Below, one piece after another: positions 1 to 12,451 of a DNA stretch of 64,000 nt. The translations under genes and the position numbers were made by a program. Position 1 is the stretch's first letter. Each line of letters starts with the position of its first letter. The stretch comes from Tetrahymena thermophila SB210 (lineage: Eukaryota; Ciliophora; Oligohymenophorea; Hymenostomatida; Tetrahymenidae), in NCBI RefSeq assembly GCF_000189635.1, contig NW_002476348.1, forward strand, positions 1 to 64,000. The letters are read 5' to 3'. The notes below the pieces were generated by a model. It was given only the letters and a program-made list of their open reading frames with translations. It was not told where the DNA came from and made no database searches.

Positions 1-305
1 AACCCCAACCCCAACCCCAACCCCAACCCCAACCCCAACCCCAACCCCAACCCCAACCCCAACCCCAACCCCAACCCCAACCCCAACCCCAACCCCAACC
101 CCAACCCCAACCCCAACCCCAACCCCAACCCCAACCCCAACCCCAACCCCAACCCCAACCCCAACCCCAACCCCAACCCCAACCCCAACCCCAACCCCAA
201 CCCCAACCCCAACCCCAACCCCAACCCCAACCCCAACCCCAACCCCAACCCCAACCCCAACCCCAACCCCAACCCCAACCCCAACCCCAACCCCAACCCC
301 AACCC
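1..305. repeat. Macronuclear telomere, (CCCCAA)n tract
   Basis: About 50 uninterrupted copies of the hexamer AACCCC start at base 1, and the tract ends in a truncated AACCC at 305. This is the C-rich strand of the Tetrahymena-type telomere repeat (G4T2 on the other strand), written 5' to 3' into the chromosome, so base 1 is a true chromosome end. No degenerate repeats lie at the inner border; unique AT-rich DNA starts at once. This is typical of de novo telomere addition at a macronuclear fragmentation site. Confidence 0.99.
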
Positions 306-543
306 GATATGTTTAATAATTAATGAATTTAAAAAAAACCAATATCCTAAAAATAAATAATATTAACATTTTTATTTATCATTCTTTGATAATTAATATT
401 AAATAAATTCGCTAAAATGATGATTAAATATCTTTTTCCATTCATAATTATGTTTATTAAAATCTATCAAAAATCAAATAAAAACAATTTATTTTATAAT
501 AACATAAACAAAACAGATAAACTTAATTTCATTTGATTTAATT

Positions 544-1041
544 TCAACATGTAGTTTATTAATGATTTTCAATATTAGTAAGCTTATCAACTCTTGTAGC
601 ATGGAATTTACCAGGACCTACCTCTAAATTATTAGTAAGGAAAGGTAGAACAAATTGTAATCCTGCTTTTTTACCAGTATGATCTGTTCCAATAATCATA
701 ATGTTAGCATTGTTATGCATTCTTGTCATAACTGCTAAGTAATAAGTTGAAACTAAACCTGCTCTAATTCCTTTATATTTATTCAAAGCGATAGAAGCTT
801 CTAATCCTGATCCGCATACAATAATACCAAGATTTTTGTTTAGATCTGCACTAGTTTGCTTTGCTAATTCTTCATAGACTTTCATTTTTTGTAAAACAGT
901 ATTTTTTTCTTCAGGATTAGGTCTCAATACAACTATTTCAAATTAGTTATCTAATTCTTTTTAAATTGAAGCAACCCATTCTTCATAATCTTAACTTTCA
1001 ATAGCTAATATAAGCTTATGTTGGTTTTGTTTATTATCCAT
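544..1041 (-). CDS. RpiB/LacAB-family sugar-phosphate isomerase-like protein
   Basis: This single-exon gene encodes 165 aa with the ciliate code (ATG at 1041, TGA at 544-546). The central region matches the RpiB family: GIIVCGSG (the catalytic-Cys loop), then ALNKYKGIRAG, then MHNNANIMIIG containing the conserved HNN. The family interconverts ribose-5-P and ribulose-5-P in the pentose phosphate pathway. One point is unusual: the N-terminal strand, which normally carries the DHAG motif, reads ILAIESQDYEEW, so the usual Asp-His pair is missing. Substrate or activity may therefore differ. The length fits the family (about 150 aa). Standard-code reading truncates both ends because TAA codons occur near the start and just before the stop. 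The 3' end lies about 240 bp from the telomere. Family assignment is firm; the exact enzymatic activity is inferred. Confidence 0.85.
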
Positions 1042-1623
1042 TTTATTTAATAAATAACCTAATTTATTTTTTAGATTTAATATATTTTTATTATTTTTAA
1101 TCTCAGAAAATCTTAATACTTGCTTAGTTAGATTTTTATAAATAATTACTTGTTTTTCTTAAACATATTAAATATCATGTTATGTTAAATTTAATGAATT
1201 TTATATGGTAAATTTAAGTAAAAAGCAACATAATACGAGTAATGAATGATATAATCACCTTTTAAATCATCAAATAATTTACTAAAATTATGCTTTTACC
1301 TATTTTACTAAAATCTTAAAACTACAAACAAACAGCAAAAAATATTTTAGAAAATTCAACAAATCTTAAATTTTAAAATGTGAATAATTAAAAACAAATA
1401 TTGCAACTCAATTAACCAAATAAATAAAATGAAATTTTAAACTTAACTTTTTGTTAATAATATATGTTTAAAACATTAAGTTAGAAAAAATAATAAATTC
1501 TGTTAATGTGATTTAAAAATATTAATTGATTGAGGAGAGAATTCTAAATATATTTATAATAAAAATGATGACGATATAATTTTAGTTTAATAATATAAGT
1601 AATAAAGTAAAGTAAGATTTTAT
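1042..1623. other. Intergenic spacer, AT-rich
   Basis: This lies between two minus-strand genes. It should hold the 5' flank of the RpiB-like gene and the 3' flank of the next. I see poly-A/T tracts but no ORF with coding character and no RNA gene. Confidence 0.5.
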
Positions 1624-3076
1624 TCATAATTTTCCTTTCATTTTATTTTAAAGTAAAGTTTTGACTAAATCTGTTTGCCTAGTTGCAGGTGCTGCACTCT
1701 TATTTCTAATTGTTTTTGAACTAAATTTAATATCTGAACAGGCTTTACAATTTGTTTCGATTTAATGATTGCACTATTGTACATTTTTAAAATTAATTTA
1801 GTATTTTAAAGAATAAAATATGTTCGTTCAATAAATAAATAATTCATTTTAGTTTAAATTTTTAGATAATTAATTTAAAGATTTTTAGATAGATTTTAAC
1901 AAATAATATCTGATTATTTATTTATTTATTTTTTAACAGCCTATTAGTTTCAATAATTAATGATTTTTAAGAGTGTATAATGGTTTAAATATTACTTTAT
2001 TAAATGTTTCAAACATAACGATGTAATTTGGCTTCTATGATTTCTTTTTAGTGATCTTTACTTCTTTTCTTTTCTATTAAACTCTATTTTATTTTAGAAA
2101 TAATTTTAACTTTTTGTAATAATCTAAAATAATTATGTACTATTTTAAATATTTTTATTGTTTTTCTTATTCAATTAAGGCATTATTTTTAATCATAAGC
2201 TCTAACAATTCACTATAACTCTATTAGGGAACTTATTTTTCTTCCTGAGGTGGCAGGTATTTCTGTATTAAATTTTTATCATACAATTTTTCAGAATCCT
2301 AAGATATTGTGAATAATGTAAATAAATATTATGAATTAAAGTCAAACTAAACTAAAAGCATTACATAATCAACTTTAGTTATATTTTCTCTATAAAGAGT
2401 GGGTTAAAGACAGGAGTAATTTCTATGATTTCTTTATCCATAAATCTTATCATAATTATCAAATTATCTTATGAATGGCTTTTTGTTTTGCTTTATGTCA
2501 ATCATATCTAGTAGAACAATAGGTATGTATTTTAATGTATTCTATTCAGTTTAATATTTCAAATATTATTTGAATTAATAAAACAAAAAGTCAAAAACTA
2601 TTTATTTGATGAAAAAGAAAGAAATTTTTTATCACAAATAAATAAAATCATTAAGTTATTTAACTTTAAAATTATTATTCATCAAAATAATCTTTAAAAA
2701 TAAAAATATAAGGGGGGGGGGGGGGGGGTCACAGCAGGGACCCATTCATTTTTGAATAGAAATTTTTCATTCAAAAATAAATGAGATTTTTTGTTTTATA
2801 TTTTTTCATTCATTTTTGAATGAAAAAATTCCATTCAAAAATGAATGGGTACCTGCTGTGACCCCCCCCAAATATAATAAAGTATTATTTTATTTTTTAT
2901 CTTAAATTACATTTTTTACTAAAATCTAGATATAAATGTATAAGATCTTAAGAGGGTTATTCAGTTTAAGAACAAGACTAGCAGAAACTCTATAAAGTGG
3001 CTTTTAATTACTATTTTTTTATTAGCCTTATGTGAAATTTTAGAAATATTTACACCTTATAAATATGTCTGTTCAT
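1624..3076 (-). CDS. Unknown spliced protein, three exons (predicted)
   Basis: The model joins exons 3076-2911, 2597-1996 and 1773-1624 with introns 2910-2598 and 1995-1774, giving 305 aa. Exon 2 is the best-supported part: a 200-codon open frame with segments such as NTLKYIPIVLLDMIDI and DNYDKIYGQRNHRNYSC. Exon 3 reads CNHQIETNCKACSDIKF and ends MKGKL before TGA. It joins in phase through a GTAATATT donor and a TACAATAG acceptor. Exon 1 starts MNRHIYKVQIF and is the weakest part; an internal Met at 2505 is an alternative start. Cys pairs (CQSC in exon 1, NCKAC in exon 3) could bind metal, but I recognise no family. The first intron contains a large foldback element. Function is unknown. Confidence 0.5.
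2712..2869. repeat. Foldback (inverted-repeat) element with G17/C8 ends
   Basis: A run of 17 G (2712-2728) leads into a left arm starting TCACAGCAGG. It is mirrored by a right arm (about 2800-2861) ending CCTGCTGTGA and then C8 (2862-2869). The arms pair over about 70 bases with only a few mismatches around a loop of roughly 10 bases near 2792-2800. Each arm also contains the smaller palindrome ATTCATTTTTGAAT. The element lies inside the predicted first intron of the 1624-3076 gene. It resembles a MITE or foldback repeat; no coding capacity and no target-site duplication are evident. Confidence 0.85.
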
Positions 3077-5663
3077 ATCTGAACAAAAAAACATTATTTA
3101 AAATATAGCATAGAATTAAAAAAAATAAGAATCATAACAACTACAAAATATGTATGATTGATTATATAAAGCTTAGAATAATATGAAAGATATAAATAAA
3201 AAATTAATAAATTAAGAATAAAAATATACTGCATTACATTACATTAATTCATTTATTTATTTTGGAATTAATCAATGCAGTGTTTATATTAAGTAAATAT
3301 ATTTAATTATATTGAATCTTGAAATGGCTTTAATTATTATTTGATATTTAATGATATTTCTTTTATACTTTTTTCTAAAAAAGCATATTTAATTAACTTG
3401 ATGATTATATTCCTAAAATAATCTATCTATATACTTAGCAATAAATCTTGAAATTTTTTGATTAAAAAATTATAAGATTACATTGATTAAGTTATTAAAT
3501 ATTTTAATGGCTTAATTTCTATATTTTATACTCTTTACTATAAAAAATCTATAAATTCCTATATTTTTTACTGTTCTTAGATCATTTTAAAGTTCTTTTA
3601 AGCTCCTTTATAGATATTAGAGACTAAGAAGTTAACCCTAGTTATAAAATAAATCTATTACAAGTTTATTTAAATAATAAAAACTAATATATTTTTTTTT
3701 AGTCTTATAATAATTGGTTCATTTTAAAATTTAATTTTATATTTAAAAATTAAATTATTATTGGAAATTTAGCATAAAAAAGATATATTCAAGCATTCTT
3801 AATAAAAAAGGTGCTTTGATACATTAGAATATAAGTAAGCTTCATAGAGCTTATACTTTTATTCTTCAATTCAAAAAATTTACAGAAATCAATTAGCAGA
3901 TTTTATAAATAGTTCAAAAGATAAGAAATAACTTTCTGAGATAATTCCAAATAATTAATTTGAAACATTTCAAATAAGAATTAGTGAGCGATTGAGTTAA
4001 TGAGTGAGTGATTAAATTCAATAAAATTAGTTAAAAATATAAATTCATTATTGTTAAATAATTTGATAATAAAAGATATACGTTAAGGTTTATTACAGAA
4101 GAATGGTGTAAAAATCATAAAAATTAATTGATTAGTCTGATTAAAAAATACAGAATTCATGATAATTAATATAACATTATTTTATTTTGTTTAATCTAAT
4201 TTACAAATTCTGATTGATAAATAAATATTTTTGATGAAATTAGTTAAATTACTAAAGGTGGGTAATGATAAAATATAACATCTAACAATTTCTTTTACTG
4301 GATATATTGTTTTTTATAAAATCTAAACCTCCTAATTAGTTTTCAAACAATACCTGTGGATCCGATCAAGCATCAGATTGTAGAATATTGTAAAAAAATT
4401 TTTAAGCAAAATAATGCAATTAAAATAATATCATCAAAAATTTAAAGAATTTTAATCAGAGAAGTAAAAAAAAATTTGCGTTAAAGCTCAATTAATTTAA
4501 AAAATGTAAATGTATTTAACTTAAAAAACAACTAGTAAAGCTCTCTATAGTTTCCATAAATCAATCAATCAATTTTTTTATTTATGATATCAAACACATA
4601 TTTAATATTTTTAATCTTTACACAATTACTTGGTTTGTTTTTTTTTTTTTTGGGAGAATCGATATATTACAATTAAGAGCCTTGAATTTTATATTTAAAT
4701 TAATAACCCTTTTTGTGATAATCAATCAGTTGAATCGATCTGGTATTTAAATAAGCTATTGTTATTCACTAATAGGTCTAGATTAAAAATACTATTTGAA
4801 AAATTTACGAGCTCAAAAAGGCAAGCACTGTAAACTAAATAAATTTCAATTCTAAATAAAGTAAAGGTTATAAAATATTTGCTTAAATGCATTTAGTTGT
4901 TTTAGTTGAGTAAAGATAAAGCAATATTAGATAAATGTAATCAAATATGAAGAATTTTGTTTATGGAGGAGGAATAAATTTATCAAGGATTAAATAGTAT
5001 AAAAAGATTGTTAATAAAGTTTATCAATAGAAAATTTTTATCTTACATTAAAATTTCACCAAAATGAAAATGGGGCGCAAATTGAAGAATTTAATAAGAA
5101 AAAAATAAATAAATGTTAACAAAATTAAATGAATGTAATCAAGATGATTAATTAATTAAAAATTTTAGAGAATGGCATAAGATTAGCTAATGATATATTA
5201 ATCATTACTAATATCATATGGGTGGGTTTCTAGTAATTGAGGGTGCTTACATGAGATAAAAAAAAATTGTAAACAGATGAGATGGGTATAATAGGAATTA
5301 ATTAAATCAATCCCTGACTCATAGTAATATCTATATATATATCATAGCAAATCTTAAATATAAGTAAATGTTTCATTCACAATAGATAAAACGCAACAAA
5401 GTAATTAAATAAATTAATAAAATTAGATTTTGCAATACTAAATTTTTTATAACATTATTAAATAAATTAATGAAGTTTTTACTTCATAAAAATTTTTGAT
5501 TTCAAAAAAATTAATTAACAAGAATAAGACGAAAAACAAAGAAAAAAATTCATTTGTTTGTTCTCTAGTGTAAAGAAAAAGAAAATAAATAAATTTGTTT
5601 TTTCAAACAGCTTTCCTCTTCATTAAATTACATCGCTCTTAATTACATCTGAAATATTTATTA
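3077..5663. other. Intergenic region, no supported gene
   Basis: This is 2.6 kb of AT-rich DNA between divergent genes. It contains a 214-codon frame without TGA on the plus strand (4265-4909, start MIKYNIQQF). Its composition is dominated by Ile, Phe, Asn and Lys and it crosses a poly-T run, so I do not call it a gene. The downstream part must hold the promoter of the 5664 gene. Confidence 0.5.
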
Positions 5664-7313
5664 ATGGGAAATTGTACTAATAAGTAGGATTCTCCCAAAA
5701 GTTTATCTTTAAATGGTATGCATAATTAAGCCTTTTTTGGGAAAGAATTTTTAAAAAATCAAAATGGAATATCAAAAGAGTCTTAACACAAACAAAGTAT
5801 TATTAGTACAACTGATAACAATACTAATTCTATTGTAACGTCTTCTTCATTCATCAATATGCAGTAACACGAAGGAGCAATAAATGGGAAAAACATGATT
5901 AAATCAATATAACAATATAATAATTTAGAAGAAATCGAAGAGCTAGAATCTTCAAATTACTTTTAAAGCGAAATAAGAACTCTCTAAGAAGAAAATATTG
6001 GGTTTAGTAATCGTCTTATAAGCACTATTAATATACCTTCACCTGAAAAAAAATATCACGATTAACATATCTTAAAATAAAACTTTGCACACAATAACAG
6101 TCCATAATAAGATACTAAGAGTGCTGGTGTATATAACAGTAGTTAATTGTAAAGTAATAATACTAGCTTTACTTAAGAAAACTCTCCTACTAGGACAAAT
6201 AGAAGCAATTTGTCTCCTAGATCAAGAGAAAAGAAAAAAACAACTTCAGAAATAAGAAATATTATTAAAATGCAAACTGAATCTTACTATCAAAGCTTGA
6301 CATCTGAGGAATTAAATAGTATTTTACAGCAAGGCGAGAAAATGAACAGAGTTTTGCAACACTTTGAATTTTCAAATAATGATTAAGTCTTAGATTTAGT
6401 AAGAGATATTTACAACTCAATTATTAACAAAAAAAATAAATTATCGGAAATAGTTTTACCTGAGCATCGTGAAATGGTAATGTAATTCATTCATCAATCA
6501 TACTTACTTCTAGATAGAGGAATTTAATAGTTATTGAAAACATAGAAGAGACTTATTAATATCACAAGCAGTAATACAGGAGTTCCAGTTAGATAATCTA
6601 ATATGGAACTCTCTGTTTATACTCTCGAAGTGCTAGTAGAAGCATACTAAATTATCCAATATTTTTAATTACATTAGAAAAGCCATTCGTACATTCCTAT
6701 GAATAAATGGTGGGCAAAGCATTAGAATGAGAAAGACCTTTCTAGTTTTAACAATAAATTTATAAGGCTAAGCTAGTAACTTAATGCAGAGTTTCAAGAT
6801 ATTACTCCTGGTCTTCCAAATAAAAACAAAAATATTACATATAGTAAGTAGAATTCGCAAATGTCTTCAAATCTTTCTGAAGATGGAGACCAAAGCAGCA
6901 GAGTCGCTAGAGAAGATGAAACAAAGCGAGATTCTCTGTGCAAATCAAATAATGGTATTCTTAATGAAAACTCTTAAAATTTAAAAAAAAAGAATGAAGA
7001 GGGCAAGGAAGAATAAATCAAAATATCTTCTTTTGATAAAAAAAATCCTACAAATTATCTGCCACTGAAATAAAATCCAATAATGTGTGATATTTCTAAT
7101 GAGAGAATAGAAGAACATTTAGAAAATGAAGACGAAGAGGAAGAAAAGCATCAAAACACAACAAGTTTTTACAATACTTAAAATGAGTAAGAAAATGTCG
7201 AATCACTGAACGAATCTGACTTCCCTTGCAAAACGAAGATCAATCATTAAATTAAATCGATCAAAAACAACAACAAAAACTATTTAATTTAGATGAATAA
7301 AAAATTAAATTGA
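5664..7313 (+). CDS. Unknown protein with N-myristoylation/palmitoylation-type N-terminus
   Basis: This single-exon gene encodes 549 aa, with start ATGGGAAATTGT (MGNC) and TGA at 7311-7313. Gly2 followed by Asn and Cys4 is the classical dual N-myristoylation/palmitoylation signal, so a membrane-attached cytosolic protein is inferred. The N-terminal 200 residues are Ser/Asn/Gln-rich and probably disordered. A more ordered, probably helical middle (about residues 205-370) includes SREKKKTTSEIRNIIKMQ and LPEHREMVMQFIHQSYLLL. The C-terminal third is acidic, with HLENEDEEEEKH. I recognise no domain. Many in-frame TAA/TAG codons (Gln) make it invisible to a standard-code scan. Even base composition across the frame and the lack of any TGA for 549 codons support it as a real gene. 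Confidence 0.85.
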
Positions 7314-9112
7314 CTCTAATATATAAATAAATCAAATAAATATTCAATCAAAATGACATTACAATCTAAACTAATTAATTAATTAAAATATAATATAAAT
7401 AAGTCAATAAATAAATAAATTAATAAATACTAATTTTAATTAATTTCCAAAAAAATAAAAAGATATTCTTTCTATTCTACTATTCAATTAATTAGAATCG
7501 AAGTAAACCAAAACCACATTGAGTATTAAAGTGTAAGCAAAGCTTTCAATAAAAGATGTATTTCAACTAAAATTAAAATTACAATAACAAACTAACGTGC
7601 AAACTACTAATAAATAATTAATATATACTTGATAAAACAATCATTTTTAAATTTGCTTAAATGGACCTTTACTCTTTAATTTACATTTAGATAGAAACAT
7701 ACTAAGAAAATGGGCAAGCATATTACACTAAAAATTTAGGCTATTTTATGATGTCTATTTTACAAAAAAAAAAGATATAAAATTAGTAATACAGACAGAA
7801 AATTAATTTAAGAGATCATCTTCATTTTAATTTAATAAATTCTATCCAAATAAAGTTCTTCTAATGATAAGCAAAAAATTTTTACTTAATTTTTAAACAA
7901 AATCTTAATAAATAAATAATTTAGTCCCTTCAAATTAATCATTTCAATTAATCCAATACAATACAATAAAATAAAATAAGAAATTTATATTTAAAATTTG
8001 TAAATCCTTGTATATTCATCCATCGATGCATTCATTCATTAACTCACTACTTTTACTATCTTTAATAAACTTTATCCTTAGAAATATTTACAATCAAACA
8101 AAGCAAACACACTTAATTAAGCACTATTTTCAAATTACATTTAATGTGCCAAATTTATTTATAATATGTTATCTTAATATGAGCTATTTAGCAAAAGTAT
8201 TTTGTTACTATGACTTAATAAAAATACGTAAACTAACAAGATAGATTAGTTCTACAAACTTTTCAATTAATTGCAAACAATTTTCGCTCTTTTGAATAAT
8301 TTTGTATATCTATTCCACAAATTAAATCTTTTATAAACTAATTATTTTGGCTTTTTAAATATCAACAAAAATAAATATTACTGTTTAAATTATTGCATTT
8401 AGGCTTATCTATACTAATCAGAAAGCTAAATTTATTTCAATTCTTAATTTATTTTTGAAATGTAAACAAAATTAAAAAATATTTGTAAATATTACAATAA
8501 AAATTAGTTAAAGTGTAACAAAAAGATCTTAGTAATAGGATAACTAATTGAATTTAATATTAAAATATTACTTCATGAAAGCTAATTTTACAAGTTTTTA
8601 ATGAATTTAGAAGAAAATTTTTCAATTTAAAACCAATTTTAGATTGAATGAAATACTATTATTTTTATTTAAAGTAATTACTAAGCTAAAAATAATTTTG
8701 AATGTTTAATTTAGATTGATGTTTTTGAAATAGAAAAGTAAATAAATAATTTTACAAAACAAAACAAAAAAAAGATAACACACCTATTTACATATATCTG
8801 GCTATTTGCTTACGCGAATTAATTTGGTAATAAAGTTTTTAATTATTTTTTTTTTGTTATCAACAGATATTAAAAGTATGAAGGAAGGAAAAGTTTTTAA
8901 ATAGTCTTCAAATACAAAATTAATTTTAGAGAATTTAGCTTAAAATGTATTTTTAGATAGTTAATAAAAGCTTTAGTTAGTTAGGCCTATGATTTATTTT
9001 ATTTTATTTTAATATAGAGTTGATAATATAATATAATATTCATTTTATTCTTTATTTTTTATTAAATTTTATTTTTAAAAGCATTTTCAGTTTATTTTTT
9101 TATCCTTTTTAT
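7314..9112. other. Intergenic spacer between convergent genes
   Basis: This holds the 3' flanks of the MGNC protein gene (+) and the Rab gene (-). It contains short TAAA/ATAA runs and poly-A/T tracts. A standard-code open stretch at 8008-8244 has no coding bias. No RNA gene was seen. Confidence 0.5.
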
Positions 9113-9817
9113 TCAACAGCAGCCTTTCTTTTAAACTTCATTATTACCTTCTTACTATTTAATCATAATATCTTTGCTAGTTATTTTGACATTATTTAAC
9201 TATGAAAGTTTTTTTGGTATTTGAGGGTTAGTAATTAGACTCACTAAGTGCTCAACCATCTAATCAAAAAGCTCTTCTATATTTAAGTAATTTTTTGCAC
9301 TTGTTTCTAAGAAATTTACTCCGTATTTATAACTTAAATCTTTTCCTTCTTTTTCGCTAATCTTCCTTTAATCTTCTAAATCTGATTTGTTGCCTATCAG
9401 ATAAATTAAATCTGAATCTATCCCATGTTGGTTAATTGTTGTCTATAAATATTATTCTGCTGATGCTAAGCTCTTAGGATTAGTTATATCATAGACACAA
9501 ATGCAAGAATGCGCTCCTTTATAATGTGAATTAGTCAAAGCTGCAAATCTTTCTTATCCAGCAGTATCCCAAATTTGTAGCTTCACTATTTTACCAGAAC
9601 TTGTTTTAATTGTTTTTAATCTAAAATCTACACCTATTGTTGACATATAATGTTCTGCAAATTCTCTATCTACGTACTAATTTAAAATGGAAGATTTGCC
9701 TACATTTTGCTGTCCTATTAAAATTATTTTAAAAACTAAGTCAATCTTCGTGTGTGGGGAATTAAAAACTCCAGCTTAAAGCTAATTTGAATAAACCCCA
9801 CTATTTTCTTTTTACAT
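9113..9817 (-). CDS. Rab-family small GTPase
   Basis: This single-exon gene encodes 234 aa. All G-protein motifs are present in order: P-loop GQQNVGKSS (about residue 34), switch I/G2 with MSTIGVDF, G3 WDTAGQERF, G4 NKSD and G5 ETSAK. The C-terminus KKGCC is a double-Cys geranylgeranylation signal, so the protein is expected to cycle between cytosol and a vesicle membrane and to direct membrane traffic. IGVDF and WDTAGQERF are Rab family signatures (Rab1/Rab8/Rab18-like); the exact subfamily cannot be fixed by eye. The switch II Gln, which is catalytic in GTP hydrolysis, is encoded by TAA (9554-9556). A 25-residue N-terminal extension before the GTPase core is longer than in most Rabs. Confidence 0.95.
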
Positions 9818-12451
9818 TTTACTCTCTACTAAATATTCTTTTCAAATAAAGGATAGGATCAATTAATAATAAATCTATTGGTTGACTAATTTTGATAAAA
9901 AATTCTGATTGATTTAGATACTTATCAATCTAATCATTCAGGTAAATTAATTTAAATTATGTTTCTGATAAATTTATTTGTGTTATGAGAAAACCTTTAG
10001 TTTATTATCTTTTTACTAAATCCTTTATCAAAACATGTAAGCTTTTATCTATAAAACATAAAGTCTAATTTCTATTACTTTTAAAAAAAAAACTATTTAG
10101 AATTAACAAATTATATAAATATTAAATTATATTTGGAATAGGCTGGATATCCACTAAATGAATGTCTAATTTATTTTTCATATTCCACACTCAACATTTT
10201 TTAAAATAAAAAATTTATATACAATATTCGGAAATTTATTTAGAGAAACACAAGCAAGAAATTCAGTCAAGTACATTTTAAAGTGATAATATTTTATTAT
10301 ATATATCTAAGAGATAGAATTTCAAAAACAATTTATTTTTTTAATTTAAAAAATTATTAATAAGTATAAAATCTCAATTGATTTACAAAATTGACTAAAT
10401 TTTTTTAATTTAAAATAATTCATAAAACAAATAAAAAATTTACAGCTAAAATTAAATAAATAAATAAATAAATAAGTTAATAAATAAATAAGTTAAAACT
10501 TATAAATTGAATCTTTTAAAAATAAATTTGAAATAAGTATATATTTTTTTATTAATTTATTATTATTAAACTATCCTGTCACAAACAGTATTGAATATTT
10601 AATTAATGTAAATTTTCAATTTAATATAAACAAAATTAAATAAAATAACTAATTAATTAGATAAATGAAATTATATTTTAAGAAATGCTAAAATAAATAA
10701 TACAGGAGTTGAGTGAGTGAGTCTCTTCTTGTATTTTAAATATCCTTTTTTCTAATAAAGTTTATTTAGGTTAGATAGATAGATTGCTTAAATTTTTAAT
10801 TACAATAATTTAAAAGACTTAAAATATAATCTTTATTAATATGTTTTTCAATATAAATTAATATAATTTGAATGAACCCTAAAAGAATTTATGAATCTAG
10901 AAACTATTAAATTATTTAAATAAAAACTGTATAAATATTGTTAAAATAAATAAAATTTAATTTTAATAAAGTCATTTATTTCTATTAAAAAACAATTTTT
11001 GAAAAATTTAGATTAATAATTATTTTAAAATTCATTTACTTCCTTTATTTTTATGAGATTAATTTTAAAAATAAACATATATAATTGGATCTAAAGGTGA
11101 AATTTATGGTTATAATTTAATTACTTGTAGATAATTATGATCTAATATCAAATAGATTTAAAATAAAGTCTTATGATTTTATGATTTATGAACCTTAGAT
11201 ATTTAATTGCAGTAATTAAAAAAAACTTTAATGAAATTCTTTATTTTATAAATTCAATACCTCTCTAAAAATTGATCTAATTGATATTAATTTAATACTT
11301 TTGATGATTAATCTACTTATATTGTTATTTTATTTATTTGATAAAGCTTTTTCATGAATAATTAAAATAGAGTTTGAAAAAATACTTTTGATTATTAGCT
11401 TTTACTAAAAAATGAATAATTGTTTCGCAATATATTAATTAATAGCTTTAGTGCTTTTTTTTTGTTTTTTATTAAGATTGATTTTAAAAACTAATTAAAA
11501 GGGGTTGGTACAAAAATTAATTAGAATTTATAAATTGAATAAATAAATTCATATATCCTTATAGTACTTAAAAAAAATGAGCAGTAGATTTTTAAATCAT
11601 AAATACATTTTTACATAAAATTATTACTTAGAGCTTAATTTAATAAACATTTTTTGTTTAGTTTATATCTTATTTTCAAATTCAGCTAAACTTTGAATTA
11701 TTTTTTAATTGCTTTCATTATATTTATCATAAAAAATTTACTAAATAAATTAATTTGGTTTATTTTAACAAAAAGTAATATATATTTATTTACCTTTTAA
11801 TTTATTGATTATTCAATATACAAAAATTTTATGATGTTTTTATACAAAAAAATTATAAACAATAAATTATTTAACAAATTTAAAAAAGAATAAAACAACT
11901 TTTTCATCAAATTGATTTAAATATCAATCAATTTCTTTTTTCAAATATTTAAACTCAACCAACATCCGAATATATAAATAATATTTAAATAAATAATAAA
12001 TTTTCTGAAAAAAAACAAAACAATATTTGAAAAACAAAATTGCAAATAAAAAGATAACTAACTATCTATAAGAGCAAAATAATAAATGAATACCAGCAAA
12101 TCTATTAGTTTGTGCTCAACAAACATAGAAATATAAAATTACTCAGCGTAAATTTATTTGTATATATTAAATTTTTTTTTTATTCATTCATTTGAATTAG
12201 AAATAGCTAAAAAGAAAGTTTTGAATATGTTCTATTATCCAATTCAATAGAATAAGTAAAATTTATTATGAATGCAAAATGTTTAATTAGATTTGTTATA
12301 TAGATAGATGAATATTCAGTTAATTTTGAATATGACACAGAAAAGAATTTGAGTAGGCTAAATAATTTTAACAAGAATGCAGCTGGATAAGTATTTAAAA
12401 TTTAGTATTTATTATCCATAAACTTACAAATAAATTTTATTTTGAAAAAAG
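9818..12451. other. Intergenic region between divergent genes
   Basis: This is 2.6 kb of AT-rich DNA with (AAAT)n-like stretches near 10452-10496. It should contain the promoters of the Rab gene (-) and the coiled-coil gene (+). A short plus-strand open stretch begins at 12268 (MNAKCLIRF) and overlaps the next gene's first exon in another frame; it is not called. Confidence 0.5.

Noticed and set aside
1..543. Search for a chromosome breakage sequence near the telomere
   Set aside because: None was seen. This is expected, because the breakage sequence is lost in the macronucleus when telomeres are added.
4265..4909. 214-codon TGA-free plus-strand frame starting MIKYNIQQF
   Set aside because: With one stop codon and very AT-rich DNA, open frames of this length arise by chance. 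Residues are dominated by I, F, N and K, the frame crosses a poly-T run, and no domain or splice context supports it.
8008..8244. 78-codon plus-strand open frame under the standard code
   Set aside because: It lies in AT-rich spacer with no coding bias. The ciliate-code extension adds nothing recognisable.
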